Assembly: GCF_001570885.1 (NCBI RefSeq)
Contig: NZ_BCSN01000022.1
Location: 1-41,625, forward strand
Direction of reading: 5' to 3'
DNA length: 41,625 bases
From: Micrococcus lylae NBRC 15355
Lineage (GTDB): Bacteria > Actinomycetota > Actinomycetes > Actinomycetales > Micrococcaceae
Part shown: positions 6,947 through 15,209 of the stretch, piece by piece
Layout of the letters: every line of letters begins with the position of its first letter
How positions within the stretch are numbered: the first letter of the stretch is position 1
The notes under the pieces: generated by a model
What the model was told of the DNA's origin: nothing
Databases searched by the model: none
What the model saw: only the letters and a program-made list of their open reading frames with translations
Position numbers and translations under genes: made by a program

Positions 6947-9106
6947 TCAGGCGGACAGCGCCAGCACGAACGGGAGCACGCCCTGGGCACCGTTCTCCCG
7001 GAGCACGCGCGCGCCCTCGGTGATGGACCAGCGGGAGTCGGCGAGGTCGTCCACGAGCAGCACGGGGCCGTGGCGACCGGCGTCCGGGGCGGAGGCGAGC
7101 ATCTCGGCCAGCTGCACCGGGACGCCGAAGCGCCCGTAGACCGAGCCGAGACGGTAGGCGCTGTTGCCGCCGGGCCCGGCGGTGGGACCGCCGTGCACCG
7201 GTTCGAGGGTGCCGAGGTGCGGCAGCTGTCCGATCCGTGCGATCCCCTCGGCGAAGGAGCCGACCAGCTGCGGGCGGCCACGGGAGGGCATGGCCACGAC
7301 GGCGATGGGCCGCTGCTCCCAGTTCCAGGCGGAGAGGACCTTCACGGCCCCGTCCAGGACCTGCTGCGGCACCGGGGCGTCCTCGCCGTGCAGGAGCTCG
7401 CGCAGGCGGGTGCCCCAGCCGACGTCGGAGAGGCGGGCCAGGGCACGGCCTTCGTCGGCCTGCAGCTCCACGGGGATGCGGCCCTTCACGGGCACGCCGA
7501 GCCGGTCCATGCCGGACGGCCAGGACTTCCGCGGCTCCAGGGGCACGCCCACCCGCCCCAGGGAACGCTCGGCGGCGGCGCGGGCCTCGGTGTCCGAGCC
7601 GGTCGGGTACCAGGGGCCGGCGCAGGTGTCGCAGCGGCCGCAGGGGGCCGCGGTGAGGTCGTCCAGGGTGCGGGCGAGGAACTCCATGCGGCAGCCGTCG
7701 GTGTTCTCGTAGTCCAGCATGAGCCGCTCCTCCGCCAGCCGGGCCTCGGCCACCCGCTGATACCGCTCGGAGTCGTAGCTCCAGGGCTGCCCGGTGCGCT
7801 GCCAGCCGCCGCCCACGCGGACCACTGCCCCGTCCACGGCCAGGACCTTGAGCAGCAGTTCGAGGGCCGTGCGCTTCATGGACACGGCGGTCTCCAGCTG
7901 CGGCACGGACATGGTGCCGTTGGCCTCGAGTGCCTCGAGGACTGCCAGTGCCTCGCGCTCGTCCGGCATGGACGCGGTGGCGAAGTAGCGCCAGATGTCC
8001 CGGTCCTCGGGGCCGGGCAGCAGGAGCACCTCGGCGTGGTCGGTGCCGCGGCCGGCTCGGCCGACCTGCTGGTAGTACGCCACCGGGGAGCTCGGAGCCC
8101 CCAGGTGCACCACGAACCCGAGGTCCGGCTTGTCGAAGCCCATGCCGAGCGCGGAGGTGGCCACCACGGCCTTCACCCGGTTGGCCTTGAGGTCCTGCTC
8201 GATCTGCGCCCGCTGCTCCGGGTCCGTCCGTCCGGTGTAGGCCACCACCGGGTATCCGGCCTCGGCGAGGGCCCGCGCCGTGTCCTCGGCGGAGGAGACC
8301 GTGAGCGCGTAGACGATGCCCGAGCCCGGCAGATCCTTCAGGTGGGAGATCAGCCAGGCCAGCCGGGAGGCCGGGTTCGGCATGCGCAGCACGCCCAGCT
8401 GCAGGGAGGCGCGGGCCAGCGGGCCGCGGAGCACGAAGACCTCCTGCGCGGACTGCACGCCGAGCTGCTCCACCACGTCCTGCACCACGCGCTCGTTGGC
8501 GGTCGCGGTGGTGGCGAGCACCGGCACCGCCCGTTCCCCCACGGCCGGCAGGCGTCCGATGAGGTCGCGGATGCGCCGGTAGTCCGGACGGAAGTCGTGG
8601 CCCCAGTCCGAGATGCAGTGGGCCTCGTCCACCACCAGCAGGCCCATGCGCGCCACGAGATCCGGCAACTGCTCCTCACGGAAGCGGGGGTTGTTGAGGC
8701 GCTCCGGGGAGATCAGCAGCACGTCCACGGAGTCCTCCGCCAGACGTGCCCGGACCTCGTCCCACTCGGTGGCGTTCGCCGAGCTCATGGTCACCGCGCG
8801 CACTCCGGCACGGGAGGCGACCTCCACCTGGTCCCGCATCAGCGCCAGCAGCGGGGAGACGATCAGCGTGGGCCCCGCCCCCCGCGCCCGCAGCAGCAGC
8901 GAGGAGACGAAGTACACGGCGGACTTGCCCCAGCCGGTGCGCTGGACCACCAGCGCACGCCGGCGGTGCCGCACGAGCGCCTCGACGGCCTCGTACTGGC
9001 CGTCCTTGAACTGCGCCTGGCCGTCCCCCACGAGGCTGCGCAGCACCTGCAGTGCCTCAGCGTGGAGGGAGTCGTCGGCCGGCGGGGTCTGCTCTGCGGT
9101 GCTCAT
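6947..9106 (-). CDS. recQ: RecQ-family ATP-dependent DNA helicase with phosphoribosyltransferase-like C-terminus
   Basis: 719 residues from the ATG at 9106. The frame stays open further upstream, but that extension lacks family similarity and overlaps the divergent promoter. Superfamily 2 motifs are in order: a Walker A variant RTGWGKS (about 56-62), the DEAH box DEAHCISDWGHDFRPDYRRI, motif III ATTATAN, and motifs V-VI as SALGMGFDKPD and QQVGRAGRG. A zinc-binding set follows (CRMEF, then CGRCDTC). RecQ unwinds DNA 3' to 5' in recombination and repair. The last about 100 residues end in VLLVDDLADSRWS, resembling a PRPP-binding loop of phosphoribosyltransferases, in place of a clear HRDC domain. 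A CAGACT box six bases upstream supports the start. Confidence 0.88.
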   Translation of the reverse strand: MSTAEQTPPADDSLHAEALQVLRSLVGDGQAQFKDGQYEAVEALVRHRRRALVVQRTGWGKSAVYFVSSLLLRARGAGPTLIVSPLLALMRDQVEVASRAGVRAVTMSSANATEWDEVRARLAEDSVDVLLISPERLNNPRFREEQLPDLVARMGLLVVDEAHCISDWGHDFRPDYRRIRDLIGRLPAVGERAVPVLATTATANERVVQDVVEQLGVQSAQEVFVLRGPLARASLQLGVLRMPNPASRLAWLISHLKDLPGSGIVYALTVSSAEDTARALAEAGYPVVAYTGRTDPEQRAQIEQDLKANRVKAVVATSALGMGFDKPDLGFVVHLGAPSSPVAYYQQVGRAGRGTDHAEVLLLPGPEDRDIWRYFATASMPDEREALAVLEALEANGTMSVPQLETAVSMKRTALELLLKVLAVDGAVVRVGGGWQRTGQPWSYDSERYQRVAEARLAEERLMLDYENTDGCRMEFLARTLDDLTAAPCGRCDTCAGPWYPTGSDTEARAAAERSLGRVGVPLEPRKSWPSGMDRLGVPVKGRIPVELQADEGRALARLSDVGWGTRLRELLHGEDAPVPQQVLDGAVKVLSAWNWEQRPIAVVAMPSRGRPQLVGSFAEGIARIGQLPHLGTLEPVHGGPTAGPGGNSAYRLGSVYGRFGVPVQLAEMLASAPDAGRHGPVLLVDDLADSRWSITEGARVLRENGAQGVLPFVLALSA

Positions 9107-9112
9107 GCGGCC

Positions 9113-9118
9113 AGTCTG
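9113..9118 (-). promoter_or_regulatory. -10-like box upstream of recQ
   Basis: CAGACT on the minus strand, six bases from the ATG at 9106, fits the leaderless pattern seen across this window. The first base departs from the usual T. Confidence 0.35.
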
Positions 9119-9205
9119 CCAGCCGGAGCGGACACTCTGACGGCCTCCGGCGGGACTGTGGAGGACAGGACCGTCGCCCACTGGAAGTCCGCCTCCCGGA
9201 GGCGG

Positions 9206-9211
9206 GATAAT
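9206..9211 (+). promoter_or_regulatory. -10 box of a predicted leaderless nsrR promoter, with adjacent palindrome
   Basis: GATAAT lies six bases before the nsrR ATG. Directly upstream, CCGCCTCCCGGAGGCGG (9190-9206) is a near-perfect palindrome between -35 and -10, a plausible operator for autoregulation. Confidence 0.5.
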
Positions 9212-9217
9212 CGCCCC

Positions 9218-9664
9218 ATGAAGCTCAACGCGTTCACGGACGTCTGCCTGCGGGTCCTCATGGACCTCGCCCGCCGTCCGGACGAGCGCGCCACCGGCCA
9301 GAGGATCGCCGAGGAGATCGCGGTCCCCTACAACCACGTGAGCAAGGCGATCGTCGAGCTGCGCCGCCGCGGCGCGGTGGACGTGACCCGCGGCCGCTAC
9401 GGCGGAGCGCAGATCACGCCGGCCGGCCTGGACCTCAGCGTCGGCTCCCTGGTACGGGACCTCGCCTCCCGAGACGAGGTGATCGACTGCGCGGGCCACG
9501 AGTCCGGCACCCCGTGCCCCCTGGCCGGGGCCTGCCGCCTGCGCACCGCCCTGCACCGCGCCCGCGAGGCGTTCCTCGCTGAGCTCGAGCCGGTCACCGT
9601 CCGCTCCCTGGTGGCCACCGGCATCCCGGTCGCCCTCGGCCTGCCGGCCCTGCCGCCCAGCTGA
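9218..9664 (+). CDS. nsrR: Rrf2-family iron-sulfur regulator, NsrR
   Basis: 148 residues. The N-terminal winged helix (MKLNAFTDVCLRVLMDLARR, then PYNHVSKAIVELRRRG and the wing YGGAQIT) is typical of Rrf2 proteins. Three cysteines in the spacing C91-x8-C100-x5-C106 match the cluster ligands of NsrR, whose [4Fe-4S] cluster is nitrosylated by nitric oxide, releasing DNA. The next gene on the same strand is the flavohaemoprotein hmp, the classic NsrR target, so the assignment to NO sensing rather than IscR or RsrR is strong. The frame continues far upstream antisense to recQ, but family alignment and a -10 box fix the start at 9218. Confidence 0.92.
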   Translation: MKLNAFTDVCLRVLMDLARRPDERATGQRIAEEIAVPYNHVSKAIVELRRRGAVDVTRGRYGGAQITPAGLDLSVGSLVRDLASRDEVIDCAGHESGTPCPLAGACRLRTALHRAREAFLAELEPVTVRSLVATGIPVALGLPALPPS

Positions 9665-9696
9665 GCGCCCCGGCCCCACCGCCTGCCGCCCCAACC

Positions 9697-9710
9697 TTCC
9701 CGACGACGGC
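9697..9710 (+). repeat. dispersed 14-mer, exact copy 1 (intergenic)
   Basis: TTCCCGACGACGGC between nsrR and hmp, followed by CCCCTCGCC, an extension shared with the arm of the terminator at 13972-14005. Confidence 0.85.
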
Positions 9711-9753
9711 CCCTCGCCTTCCGAGACCTCGGTCACCGTCGGCTCCCCTCGCC

Positions 9754-9800
9754 TTGCACTCCCCGCCCACGGGAGTAATCTTGTCTCCGCCAGGCAACAT
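9754..9800 (+). promoter_or_regulatory. hmp promoter with possible NsrR operator
   Basis: TTGCAC (9754-9759) and TAATCT (9776-9781) are separated by 16 bases, a good sigma-70-type promoter. An imperfect inverted repeat, GTAATCTTG with CAACATTTAC (about 9775-9804), covers the -10 and the likely start of transcription. A repressor bound there would block hmp; that this is NsrR is inferred from gene order. Confidence 0.5.
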
Positions 9801-9822
9801 TTACACCACCCAGGAGGAAGCC

Positions 9823-11016
9823 GTGCTCTCCGAGAAGTCCCGCCCCGTCATCGAGGCCACCGCCGACGTCGTCGCCGCCCACATGGACGAGATCACCCCG
9901 AAGTTCTACGCCCACATGTTCGAGGCCCACCCGGAGCTTCTCAATGGCGTGTTCTCGCGCGCCAACCAGCGCAACGGCGAGCAGCCGAAGGCCCTGTCCG
10001 GCTCGATCGTCCGCTTCGCGGTGCACCTGCTCGAGCACCCGAACTCCCTGCCGGAGGCCGTGCTCTCCCGCATCGCCCACAAGCACACTTCGCTCGGCAT
10101 CACCGAGGACCAGTACCAGATCGTCTACGAGAACCTGTTCTGGGCCATCGCGGACACCCTCGGCGAGGCCGTCACCGACGAGGTCGCCGAGGCCTGGACC
10201 GAGGTCTACTGGCTCATGGCCGACGCCCTGATCAAGCTGGAGAAGGGCCTCTACGCCAAGCAGGCCAACACGAAGATGTGGACCCCGTGGCGCGTGGAGT
10301 CCAAGGAGCCCGCCGGCGCCTCCGCGTTCACGTTCCGCCTGGTCCCGGCCGACGACACCCCAGCCACCGTCGGCGAGCCCGGCCAGTACGTGTCCGTGCG
10401 CCTGCCCGTGGCCGACGGCCTGCTGCAGGCCCGCCAGTACTCGCTCTCCTCGGACGCCGCCTCCGCGGACGTCCGCGTCATCACCGTCAAGCGGGACGAC
10501 GGCGGCGAAGTCTCCCCGGTCTTGCACGACTCGGTGCAGGTCGGCGACGTCCTCGAGGTCTCCAACCCCTACGGCGACCTCACCCTGTCCACCGTGTCCG
10601 CGGACGAGGAGCGCCCGCTCGTGCTGGCCACCGCCGGCATCGGCATCACCCCGGCCGCCGCGATCCTGCAGGACCTGGCCGCCCGCGGCTCGCAGCGCCG
10701 CGTGATCGCCCTGCACGCCGACCGCTCCGCCGCGGCCCTGACCCTGGCGGACGAGGTCCGCGCCGCCGTGGACGCGCTGCCGCGGGGCGAGCTGCACCTG
10801 TGGCTGGGCTCCACCGCGGACGCCCCGGAGGGCCTCGGCGCCCGCGAGGGCCGCATGGACATCGCGCAGGCCCGGGTCCCGCAGGACGCGGACGTGGTCC
10901 TCTGCGGCCCGCTGCCGTTCATGCAGGCCGTCCGCTCGGCCCTGATCGAGGCCGGTGTTCCTGCCACGCAGATCCACTACGAGGTCTTCGGCCCGGACCT
11001 CTGGCTCGCCGCCTGA
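9823..11016 (+). CDS. hmp: flavohaemoprotein, nitric oxide dioxygenase
   Basis: 397 residues, the normal length of Hmp. It oxidises NO to nitrate using O2 and NAD(P)H in the cytoplasm. The globin domain (1-140) keeps the distal Tyr29 (PKFYAHMF), NQRNGEQ (48-54) and the proximal haem His88 (IAHKHTS). A ferredoxin-reductase-like domain follows, with FAD motif RQYSLS and NAD(P) motif GIGITPA. The GTG start at 9823 is preceded by AGGAGG at ideal spacing and aligns with the family N-terminus (MLSEKS). An upstream in-frame ATG at 9754 falls inside the promoter and is rejected. It sits 158 bases downstream of nsrR, so NO induction is expected. Confidence 0.96.
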   Translation: MLSEKSRPVIEATADVVAAHMDEITPKFYAHMFEAHPELLNGVFSRANQRNGEQPKALSGSIVRFAVHLLEHPNSLPEAVLSRIAHKHTSLGITEDQYQIVYENLFWAIADTLGEAVTDEVAEAWTEVYWLMADALIKLEKGLYAKQANTKMWTPWRVESKEPAGASAFTFRLVPADDTPATVGEPGQYVSVRLPVADGLLQARQYSLSSDAASADVRVITVKRDDGGEVSPVLHDSVQVGDVLEVSNPYGDLTLSTVSADEERPLVLATAGIGITPAAAILQDLAARGSQRRVIALHADRSAAALTLADEVRAAVDALPRGELHLWLGSTADAPEGLGAREGRMDIAQARVPQDADVVLCGPLPFMQAVRSALIEAGVPATQIHYEVFGPDLWLAA

Positions 11017-11098
11017 GCCGAGCCTGCCCGGCCGGCGACTCCAGGCCTCGGCGGCCCCACGCCCCCACCGGCCCGCGCCGCCCCCGGCCCCGGACACG

Positions 11099-11135
11099 CG
11101 ACGGCCCCCTCACCGTGAAGGCGAGGGGGCCGTCG
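11099..11135. terminator. shared hmp/pckG terminator containing a partial 14-mer
   Basis: A 13-bp perfect stem, CGACGGCCCCCTC (11099-11111) with GAGGGGGCCGTCG (11123-11135), lies between convergent genes. Its right arm runs into GTCGTCG and so carries most of the dispersed 14-mer. Confidence 0.8.
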
Positions 11136-11169
11136 TCGTGGTGTCACCGGCCGCCGGGCCGGGACCAGG

Positions 11170-13011
11170 TCAGCCGTTGAAGCGAGCCTTCTGGGCCTCG
11201 AACTTCTCACGCACGGCCGCCGGCAGGGACTCGCCGAACTTGCCGAGCCACTCCTCGATGAGCTCGTTCTCCTTGGCCCACTCGTCGGCGTCGACCTTGA
11301 GGGCGTCCTCGAGGTCCTCGGGCTTGACGTCCAGGCCGGTGAGGTCCAGGGACTCGGGGGTCGGGACGAAGCCGATGGGGGTCTCGGTGGCGTCAGCCTT
11401 GCCCTCGAGGCGCTCCACGACCCACTTCAGGACGCGGGAGTTCTCGCCGAAGCCCGGCCAGGCGAAGCCGCCGTCGCGGTTGCGGCGGAACCAGTTCACC
11501 AGGTAGATGCGCGGCAGCTTGTCCGCGTCCGCCTCGCCGGAGACCTTGTCCCAGTGGTTCAGGTAGTCGCCCGCGTCGTAGCCGATGAACGGCAGCATGG
11601 CCATCGGGTCGCGACGCACCACGCCCACGGCGCCCACGGCGGCGGCGGTGGTCTCCGAGGAGAGGGTGGCGCCCTTGAGCACGCCGTCTTCCCAGTCGAA
11701 GGACTCGGTCACCAGCGGGACGGTGGTCTTGCGACGGCCGCCGAAGAGGATGGCGTCCAGCTTCACGCCGTTCGGCTGGTGGTACTCGTCCGCCAGCATG
11801 TCGGTCTGGTCGATCGGGGTGCAGAAGCGCGAGTTCGGGTGGGCCGCCGGGGTGTCGGAGTCCGGGGTCCAGTCGTTGCCGCGCCAGTCGGTCAGGTGGG
11901 CCGGGGTCTCGTCGGTCATGCCCTCCCACCACACGCCGCCGTCGTCGGTGAGGGCGACGTTGGTGAACAGGGAGTTGCCCTTGGCGATCGCCCGCATGGC
12001 GTTCGGGTTGGTGGACCAGCCGGTGCCCGGGGCGACGCCGAAGTAGCCGGCCTCCGGGTTGACCACACGGAACTCGCCCTCGTGGCCCGGGCGGATCCAG
12101 GTGATGTCGTCGCCGAGGGTCTCGGCCTTCCAGCCCTCGACGGTCGGGTCGATCAGGGCGAGGTTGGTCTTGCCGCAGGCGGACGGGAAGGCGCCGGTGA
12201 TGTGGTAGGACCGGCCCTCCGGGTTGGTCAGCTTGAGGATCAGCATGTGCTCGGCCAGCCAGCCCTCGTCGCGGGCCATCACGGAGGCGATGCGCAGCGC
12301 GTAGCACTTCTTGCCGAGCAGGGCGTTGCCGCCGTAGCCGGAGCCGAAGGACCAGATGGAGCGCTCCTCCGGGAAGTGCACGATCCACTTGGTCTCGTTG
12401 CACGGCCAGGCGACGTCCTCCTGACCCGGCTCGAGCGGGGCGCCCACGGAGTGGACGGCCGGGACGTAGAACGCCTCGGTCTCCTCCATCCTCTTCAGCA
12501 CGTCGGTGCCGATGCGAGCCATGATGCGCATGGACATGACGACGTAGGCGGAGTCGGTGATCTCCACGCCGTACTTCGGGTCCTCGGCGTCCAGGTGGCC
12601 CATGACGAACGGGATCACGTACATGGTGCGGCCCTTCATGGCGCCGCGGAAGGCGTCCTCCAGGATGCCGCGCATCTTCGCGGGCTCCATCCAGTTGTTG
12701 GTGAAGCCGGCGTCCTCCTCCTTCTCAGAGCAGATGAAGGTGCGGTCCTCGACGCGGGCGACGTCGGCCGGGTCGGAGAAGGCCGCATAGGAGTTGGGGA
12801 ACTTGTCCTCGGCCAGCTTGGTGAGGGTGCCGGCCTCCACGAGCTCGGCGGCGAGGCGGTCGTACTCCTCCTGGGAGCCGTCCACCCAGTGCACCTCATC
12901 CGGCTGGGTCAGCTCGGCGATCTCACCGACCCACTGGAGCAGCTGGGCGTACGAGGTGGGCGCGTTCTCGGTGGCGCGCTGGGCGAACTCGGTGGTGGCG
13001 TTGTCAGCCAT
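11170..13011 (-). CDS. pckG: phosphoenolpyruvate carboxykinase (GTP)
   Basis: 613 residues, the usual length of the GTP-dependent enzyme. It converts oxaloacetate and GTP to phosphoenolpyruvate, CO2 and GDP in gluconeogenesis. The P-loop [14 protein letters not shown] contains the family's reactive cysteine (Cys279) and the ACGKTN core (278-283). The surrounding [20 protein letters not shown] and the guanine-site region [20 protein letters not shown] are typical of the GTP class, not the ATP class. The ATG at 13011 is preceded by GGGAGGAA. It is convergent with hmp across a shared terminator. No sequence anomaly was seen. Confidence 0.96.
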   Translation of the reverse strand: MADNATTEFAQRATENAPTSYAQLLQWVGEIAELTQPDEVHWVDGSQEEYDRLAAELVEAGTLTKLAEDKFPNSYAAFSDPADVARVEDRTFICSEKEEDAGFTNNWMEPAKMRGILEDAFRGAMKGRTMYVIPFVMGHLDAEDPKYGVEITDSAYVVMSMRIMARIGTDVLKRMEETEAFYVPAVHSVGAPLEPGQEDVAWPCNETKWIVHFPEERSIWSFGSGYGGNALLGKKCYALRIASVMARDEGWLAEHMLILKLTNPEGRSYHITGAFPSACGKTNLALIDPTVEGWKAETLGDDITWIRPGHEGEFRVVNPEAGYFGVAPGTGWSTNPNAMRAIAKGNSLFTNVALTDDGGVWWEGMTDETPAHLTDWRGNDWTPDSDTPAAHPNSRFCTPIDQTDMLADEYHQPNGVKLDAILFGGRRKTTVPLVTESFDWEDGVLKGATLSSETTAAAVGAVGVVRRDPMAMLPFIGYDAGDYLNHWDKVSGEADADKLPRIYLVNWFRRNRDGGFAWPGFGENSRVLKWVVERLEGKADATETPIGFVPTPESLDLTGLDVKPEDLEDALKVDADEWAKENELIEEWLGKFGESLPAAVREKFEAQKARFNG

Positions 13012-13184
13012 GATGGGGATTTCCTCCCATAGACGATCCGGGGCCGGTCAGAGTCACCACGAACACGGCACACGCCCATAGCGCGGCACCACATCCTTGT
13101 GGCTCTCCGAGTGGCCCCATCCTACCCGAGCGCGCGCGAGGCGAAGCGTGGGGCAGGTCACGTCACGGCACCAGGACCCCGACT

Positions 13185-13213
13185 TTGCATCGCCCGAGAT
13201 CGTCGTGTAGTGT
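13185..13213 (+). promoter_or_regulatory. promoter of tRNA-Arg
   Basis: TTGCAT (13185-13190) and TAGTGT (13208-13213) are 17 bases apart and about 32 bases upstream of the tRNA. Confidence 0.55.
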
Positions 13214-13245
13214 TCTACAAGTTCGCAGCGACGAGCTGAGAACGA

Positions 13246-13322
13246 GCGCCCTTAGCTCAGCTGGATAGAGCGTCTGTCTACGGAACAGAAGGTCAGGGGT
13301 TCGAATCCCTTAGGGCGCGCCA
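13246..13322 (+). tRNA. tRNA-Arg (anticodon ACG)
   Basis: The acceptor arms GCGCCCT and AGGGCGC pair fully. The anticodon stem TCTGT/ACAGA closes the loop CTACGGA, giving anticodon ACG. The T arm AGGGG-TTCGAAT-CCCTT has one wobble pair. A genomic CCA follows the discriminator G. ACG becomes ICG through the deaminase TadA, whose gene lies about 2.7 kb downstream. Confidence 0.95.
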
Positions 13323-13325
13323 GAG

Positions 13326-13357
13326 AAAAGGCCCCGCACCACGGTGCGGGGCCTTTT
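13326..13357 (+). terminator. tRNA-Arg terminator
   Basis: A 14-bp perfect stem, AAAAGGCCCCGCAC with GTGCGGGGCCTTTT, has a 4-base loop and ends in a T tract: a classical intrinsic terminator. Confidence 0.9.
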
Positions 13358-13387
13358 GTCCTGCCTGGGTCCAGCGCTTCCAGCCGC

Positions 13388-13401
13388 TTCCCGACGACGG
13401 C
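13388..13401 (+). repeat. dispersed 14-mer, exact copy 2 (intergenic)
   Basis: TTCCCGACGACGGC preceded by GC, between the tRNA-Arg terminator and the end of the phosphatase gene. Confidence 0.85.
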
Positions 13402-13437
13402 GCTCGCCCCGCGCAGCAGCGTCGCCTCCACCTCGGC

Positions 13438-13956
13438 TCAGGGTGTGATGAAGGACACCAGACGGGCGTCTCGGCCGTCGAGCTCCGCCCACGGCTTCTC
13501 GACCTCGAAGACCTGCAGCCCTGCCGGCGGGTAGTCCTGGGCCATGTCGAGGGCGGCGTCCTCGTCCGAGTCAGCGGACATCAACCGCATTCCGAGCCCC
13601 TGCACCCACGGCATGTGGCCGATCACGAGCAGGCTCCGGGTGCTCTCCTCGGTCTCGTTGACGATCGACAGTGCGCCGGTCGCGTCCGCTCCGTAGAGGC
13701 GGGGATCCAGGTACGGGGTGGGCGCCTTCTCACCCAGCGCCTCGCCGATCCACACGCAGGTCTGCCGCGTCCGCAGCGCGTCCGAGCAGACGATCTGATC
13801 CGGGATCCAGCCGCGCTCCGTCATCCAACGGCCCGTCGCCGCCGCCTCCCCGTGGCCGTGGCCGGTCAGCGGCCGGTGGTGGTCGACGCCGTCGGCCGCC
13901 CAGGCGGCGGTCGCGTGGCGCATCACGAGCAGGGTCTTCACGTCATGGCGGGCCAT
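13438..13956 (-). CDS. SixA-like phosphohistidine phosphatase
   Basis: 172 residues of the histidine phosphatase superfamily. The RHG-type motif is LLVMRHATAAW (catalytic His near residue 13), the Arg of the second site is in SDALRTRQT, and the second catalytic His is in LLVIGHMPWVQGL. Small proteins of this kind act as SixA phosphohistidine phosphatases or on small phosphoesters; the substrate is unknown. The start at 13956 (MARHDVKTLLVMRHA) is preferred over an in-frame ATG at 14013: TACTGT lies six bases upstream, and the longer form would be encoded across a terminator hairpin. Confidence 0.85.
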   Translation of the reverse strand: MARHDVKTLLVMRHATAAWAADGVDHHRPLTGHGHGEAAATGRWMTERGWIPDQIVCSDALRTRQTCVWIGEALGEKAPTPYLDPRLYGADATGALSIVNETEESTRSLLVIGHMPWVQGLGMRLMSADSDEDAALDMAQDYPPAGLQVFEVEKPWAELDGRDARLVSFITP

Positions 13957-13962
13957 GGCCCC

Positions 13963-13968
13963 ACAGTA
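13963..13968 (-). promoter_or_regulatory. -10 box of a predicted leaderless promoter
   Basis: TACTGT on the minus strand lies six bases from the ATG at 13956 and decides the start of the phosphatase gene. Confidence 0.5.
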
Positions 13969-13971
13969 CGA

Positions 13972-14005
13972 GACGGCCCTCGCCCGCGCAGGGCGAGGGG
14001 CCGTC
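13972..14005 (-). terminator. terminator of the winged-helix gene, overlapping a 14-mer variant
   Basis: GACGGCCCTCGCCC (13972-13985) pairs with GGGCGAGGGGCCGTC (13991-14005) with one bulged G. The right arm continues into a 12-of-14 match to the dispersed motif (14000-14013, minus strand). Confidence 0.75.
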
Positions 14006-14038
14006 GTCGCCAAGGGCCGCCACGTGGCGGCGGGCAGG

Positions 14039-14809
14039 TCAGATGCTGTACTCCGGGGCAGCCCAGACGACGACCTCGGGATGGCGGTAGAAGCGGTAGC
14101 CCTGGCCGCGCACCGTGCGGACGGTGCTGGAGAGGCGGCCGAGCTTAGCGCGCAGCCGGCGGATGTGGACGTCGATGGTGCGCTCGTTCGGGGTCTCGTC
14201 CGAGTTCTTCCAGAGAGCCTCGAGCAGCTCCTCGCGACCGACCGTGCGCTGGTCGTTCTCCACGAGGTAGTTGAGGAGTTCGAACTCCTTGAAGGTAAGG
14301 TTCAGCGCCTCCCCGTCCAGCTGCACCTCGCGACGGGACAGGTCGATGAGGATGCCCGGCTGACGGGTGGAGACGGGCGCCGGGGCCTGCGCGAGCTCGG
14401 GGCGGACGGCCGACTGGATGGTCGGGTCGCCGAGCACCTGGCGGACGACCTCGAGATCCGACCCCTCCGCGCCGGCCGGGGCGATGGCCACGGCGGCGTG
14501 GGACTCGGCGCCGGGGACGAGCGACTCCACATAGTGGCGCAGCTCGTTGGCCAGGCGGGTCAGAGAGGTTCCGGCTGCGGAGGCGGACAGCTCGTCCATG
14601 CCCACGTAGAGGACGAAGCCCCGGGCCTCGTTCTCCCGGGAGACCGGCTGGGGGCCGCCGCCGCGGGGGGCCAACACCGCCGCCGGATGGGTCGTCGGAT
14701 GGTCCTCATGGGCGGACGCCAGCCGCAGGTTCGGCGCGTGGGAGTGCATGGCAGCTCGACGCTGCGCATTCCGGACCGAGATGTGAACGTAGCCTGCGGT
14801 GTCGCCCAT
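14039..14809 (-). CDS. winged-helix (OmpR/PhoB-type) transcriptional regulator without a receiver domain
   Basis: 256 residues. Residues about 152-245 form a classical OmpR/PhoB DNA-binding domain (LTFKEFELLNYLVEN, then ERTIDVHIRRLRAKLG and VRGQGYRFYR). The first 150 residues are not a recognisable receiver: I see no DD pair, no phosphoacceptor Asp loop and no conserved Lys. A middle segment (FVLYVGMDELSASAAGTSLT onward) may be an unrelated sensory or dimerisation fold. The ATG at 14809 is preceded by AGGAAGAG. It stands alone, with a terminator behind it and about 290 bp of unassigned DNA in front, where TGTCA-CA-TGACA (14871-14882) could be an operator. Target genes are unknown. Confidence 0.8.
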   Translation of the reverse strand: MGDTAGYVHISVRNAQRRAAMHSHAPNLRLASAHEDHPTTHPAAVLAPRGGGPQPVSRENEARGFVLYVGMDELSASAAGTSLTRLANELRHYVESLVPGAESHAAVAIAPAGAEGSDLEVVRQVLGDPTIQSAVRPELAQAPAPVSTRQPGILIDLSRREVQLDGEALNLTFKEFELLNYLVENDQRTVGREELLEALWKNSDETPNERTIDVHIRRLRAKLGRLSSTVRTVRGQGYRFYRHPEVVVWAAPEYSI

Positions 14810-15098
14810 GGGACTGCTCTTCCTGACGAGACGGGTGGTGGTGCGGTCGCCGGCGTGGAGTCCGGCGCCGTGTCACATGACAAGAATGTGTCGTCACACA
14901 AGGATCCGGCAAGTAACACAAGGCCGCTCGTCTCACCTGACGAGACGCTTGGCGGCTGATCGTGGCCAAGCTCACTATTGAGGCGCCTGCATAACCTTCC
15001 AGGCGACTTTCCGGCCGAGAACTCGCTGACCGGGCGTTTTCCGAAGAACGGCACCCGTTGCCACTCTGCGGCACCGAAGAACTATGCACGCACATGCA
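14810..15098. other. gene-free spacer upstream of the winged-helix gene
   Basis: No convincing coding region. It is less GC-rich than its surroundings and holds the small inverted repeat TGTCACATGACA (14871-14882) and a nearby TGTG/CACA cluster (14886-14900), plausible regulator sites. Nothing else was identified. Confidence 0.4.
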
Positions 15099-15133
15099 GA
15101 AGGGCCCGGCACCCAATGGGTGCCGGGCCCTTC
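15099..15133. terminator. upp terminator
   Basis: A perfect stem of about 16 bp (GAAGGGCCCGGCACCC and its complement) sits around a minimal AAT-type loop, 77 bases beyond the upp stop codon. Confidence 0.8.
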
Positions 15134-15209
15134 CGGAAGCCGCTCCGGTCCGCCTGATGGATGAAACATTCGCCCGGAGTGTTACAGAGCGGACCACCTC
15201 ACACTGCTC

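Noticed and set aside
7070-9664. Very long open frame antisense to recQ running into nsrR
   Set aside because: A shadow of high GC codon bias; only its last 148 codons match a family (Rrf2), so only nsrR is called.
11930-11957. Motif-like GCCGTCGTCGG in pckG
   Set aside because: It encodes conserved TDDGG residues of the enzyme and matches only part of the word.
11554-13032. Long plus-strand frame antisense to pckG
   Set aside because: No recognisable domains, while the minus strand encodes a complete PckG.
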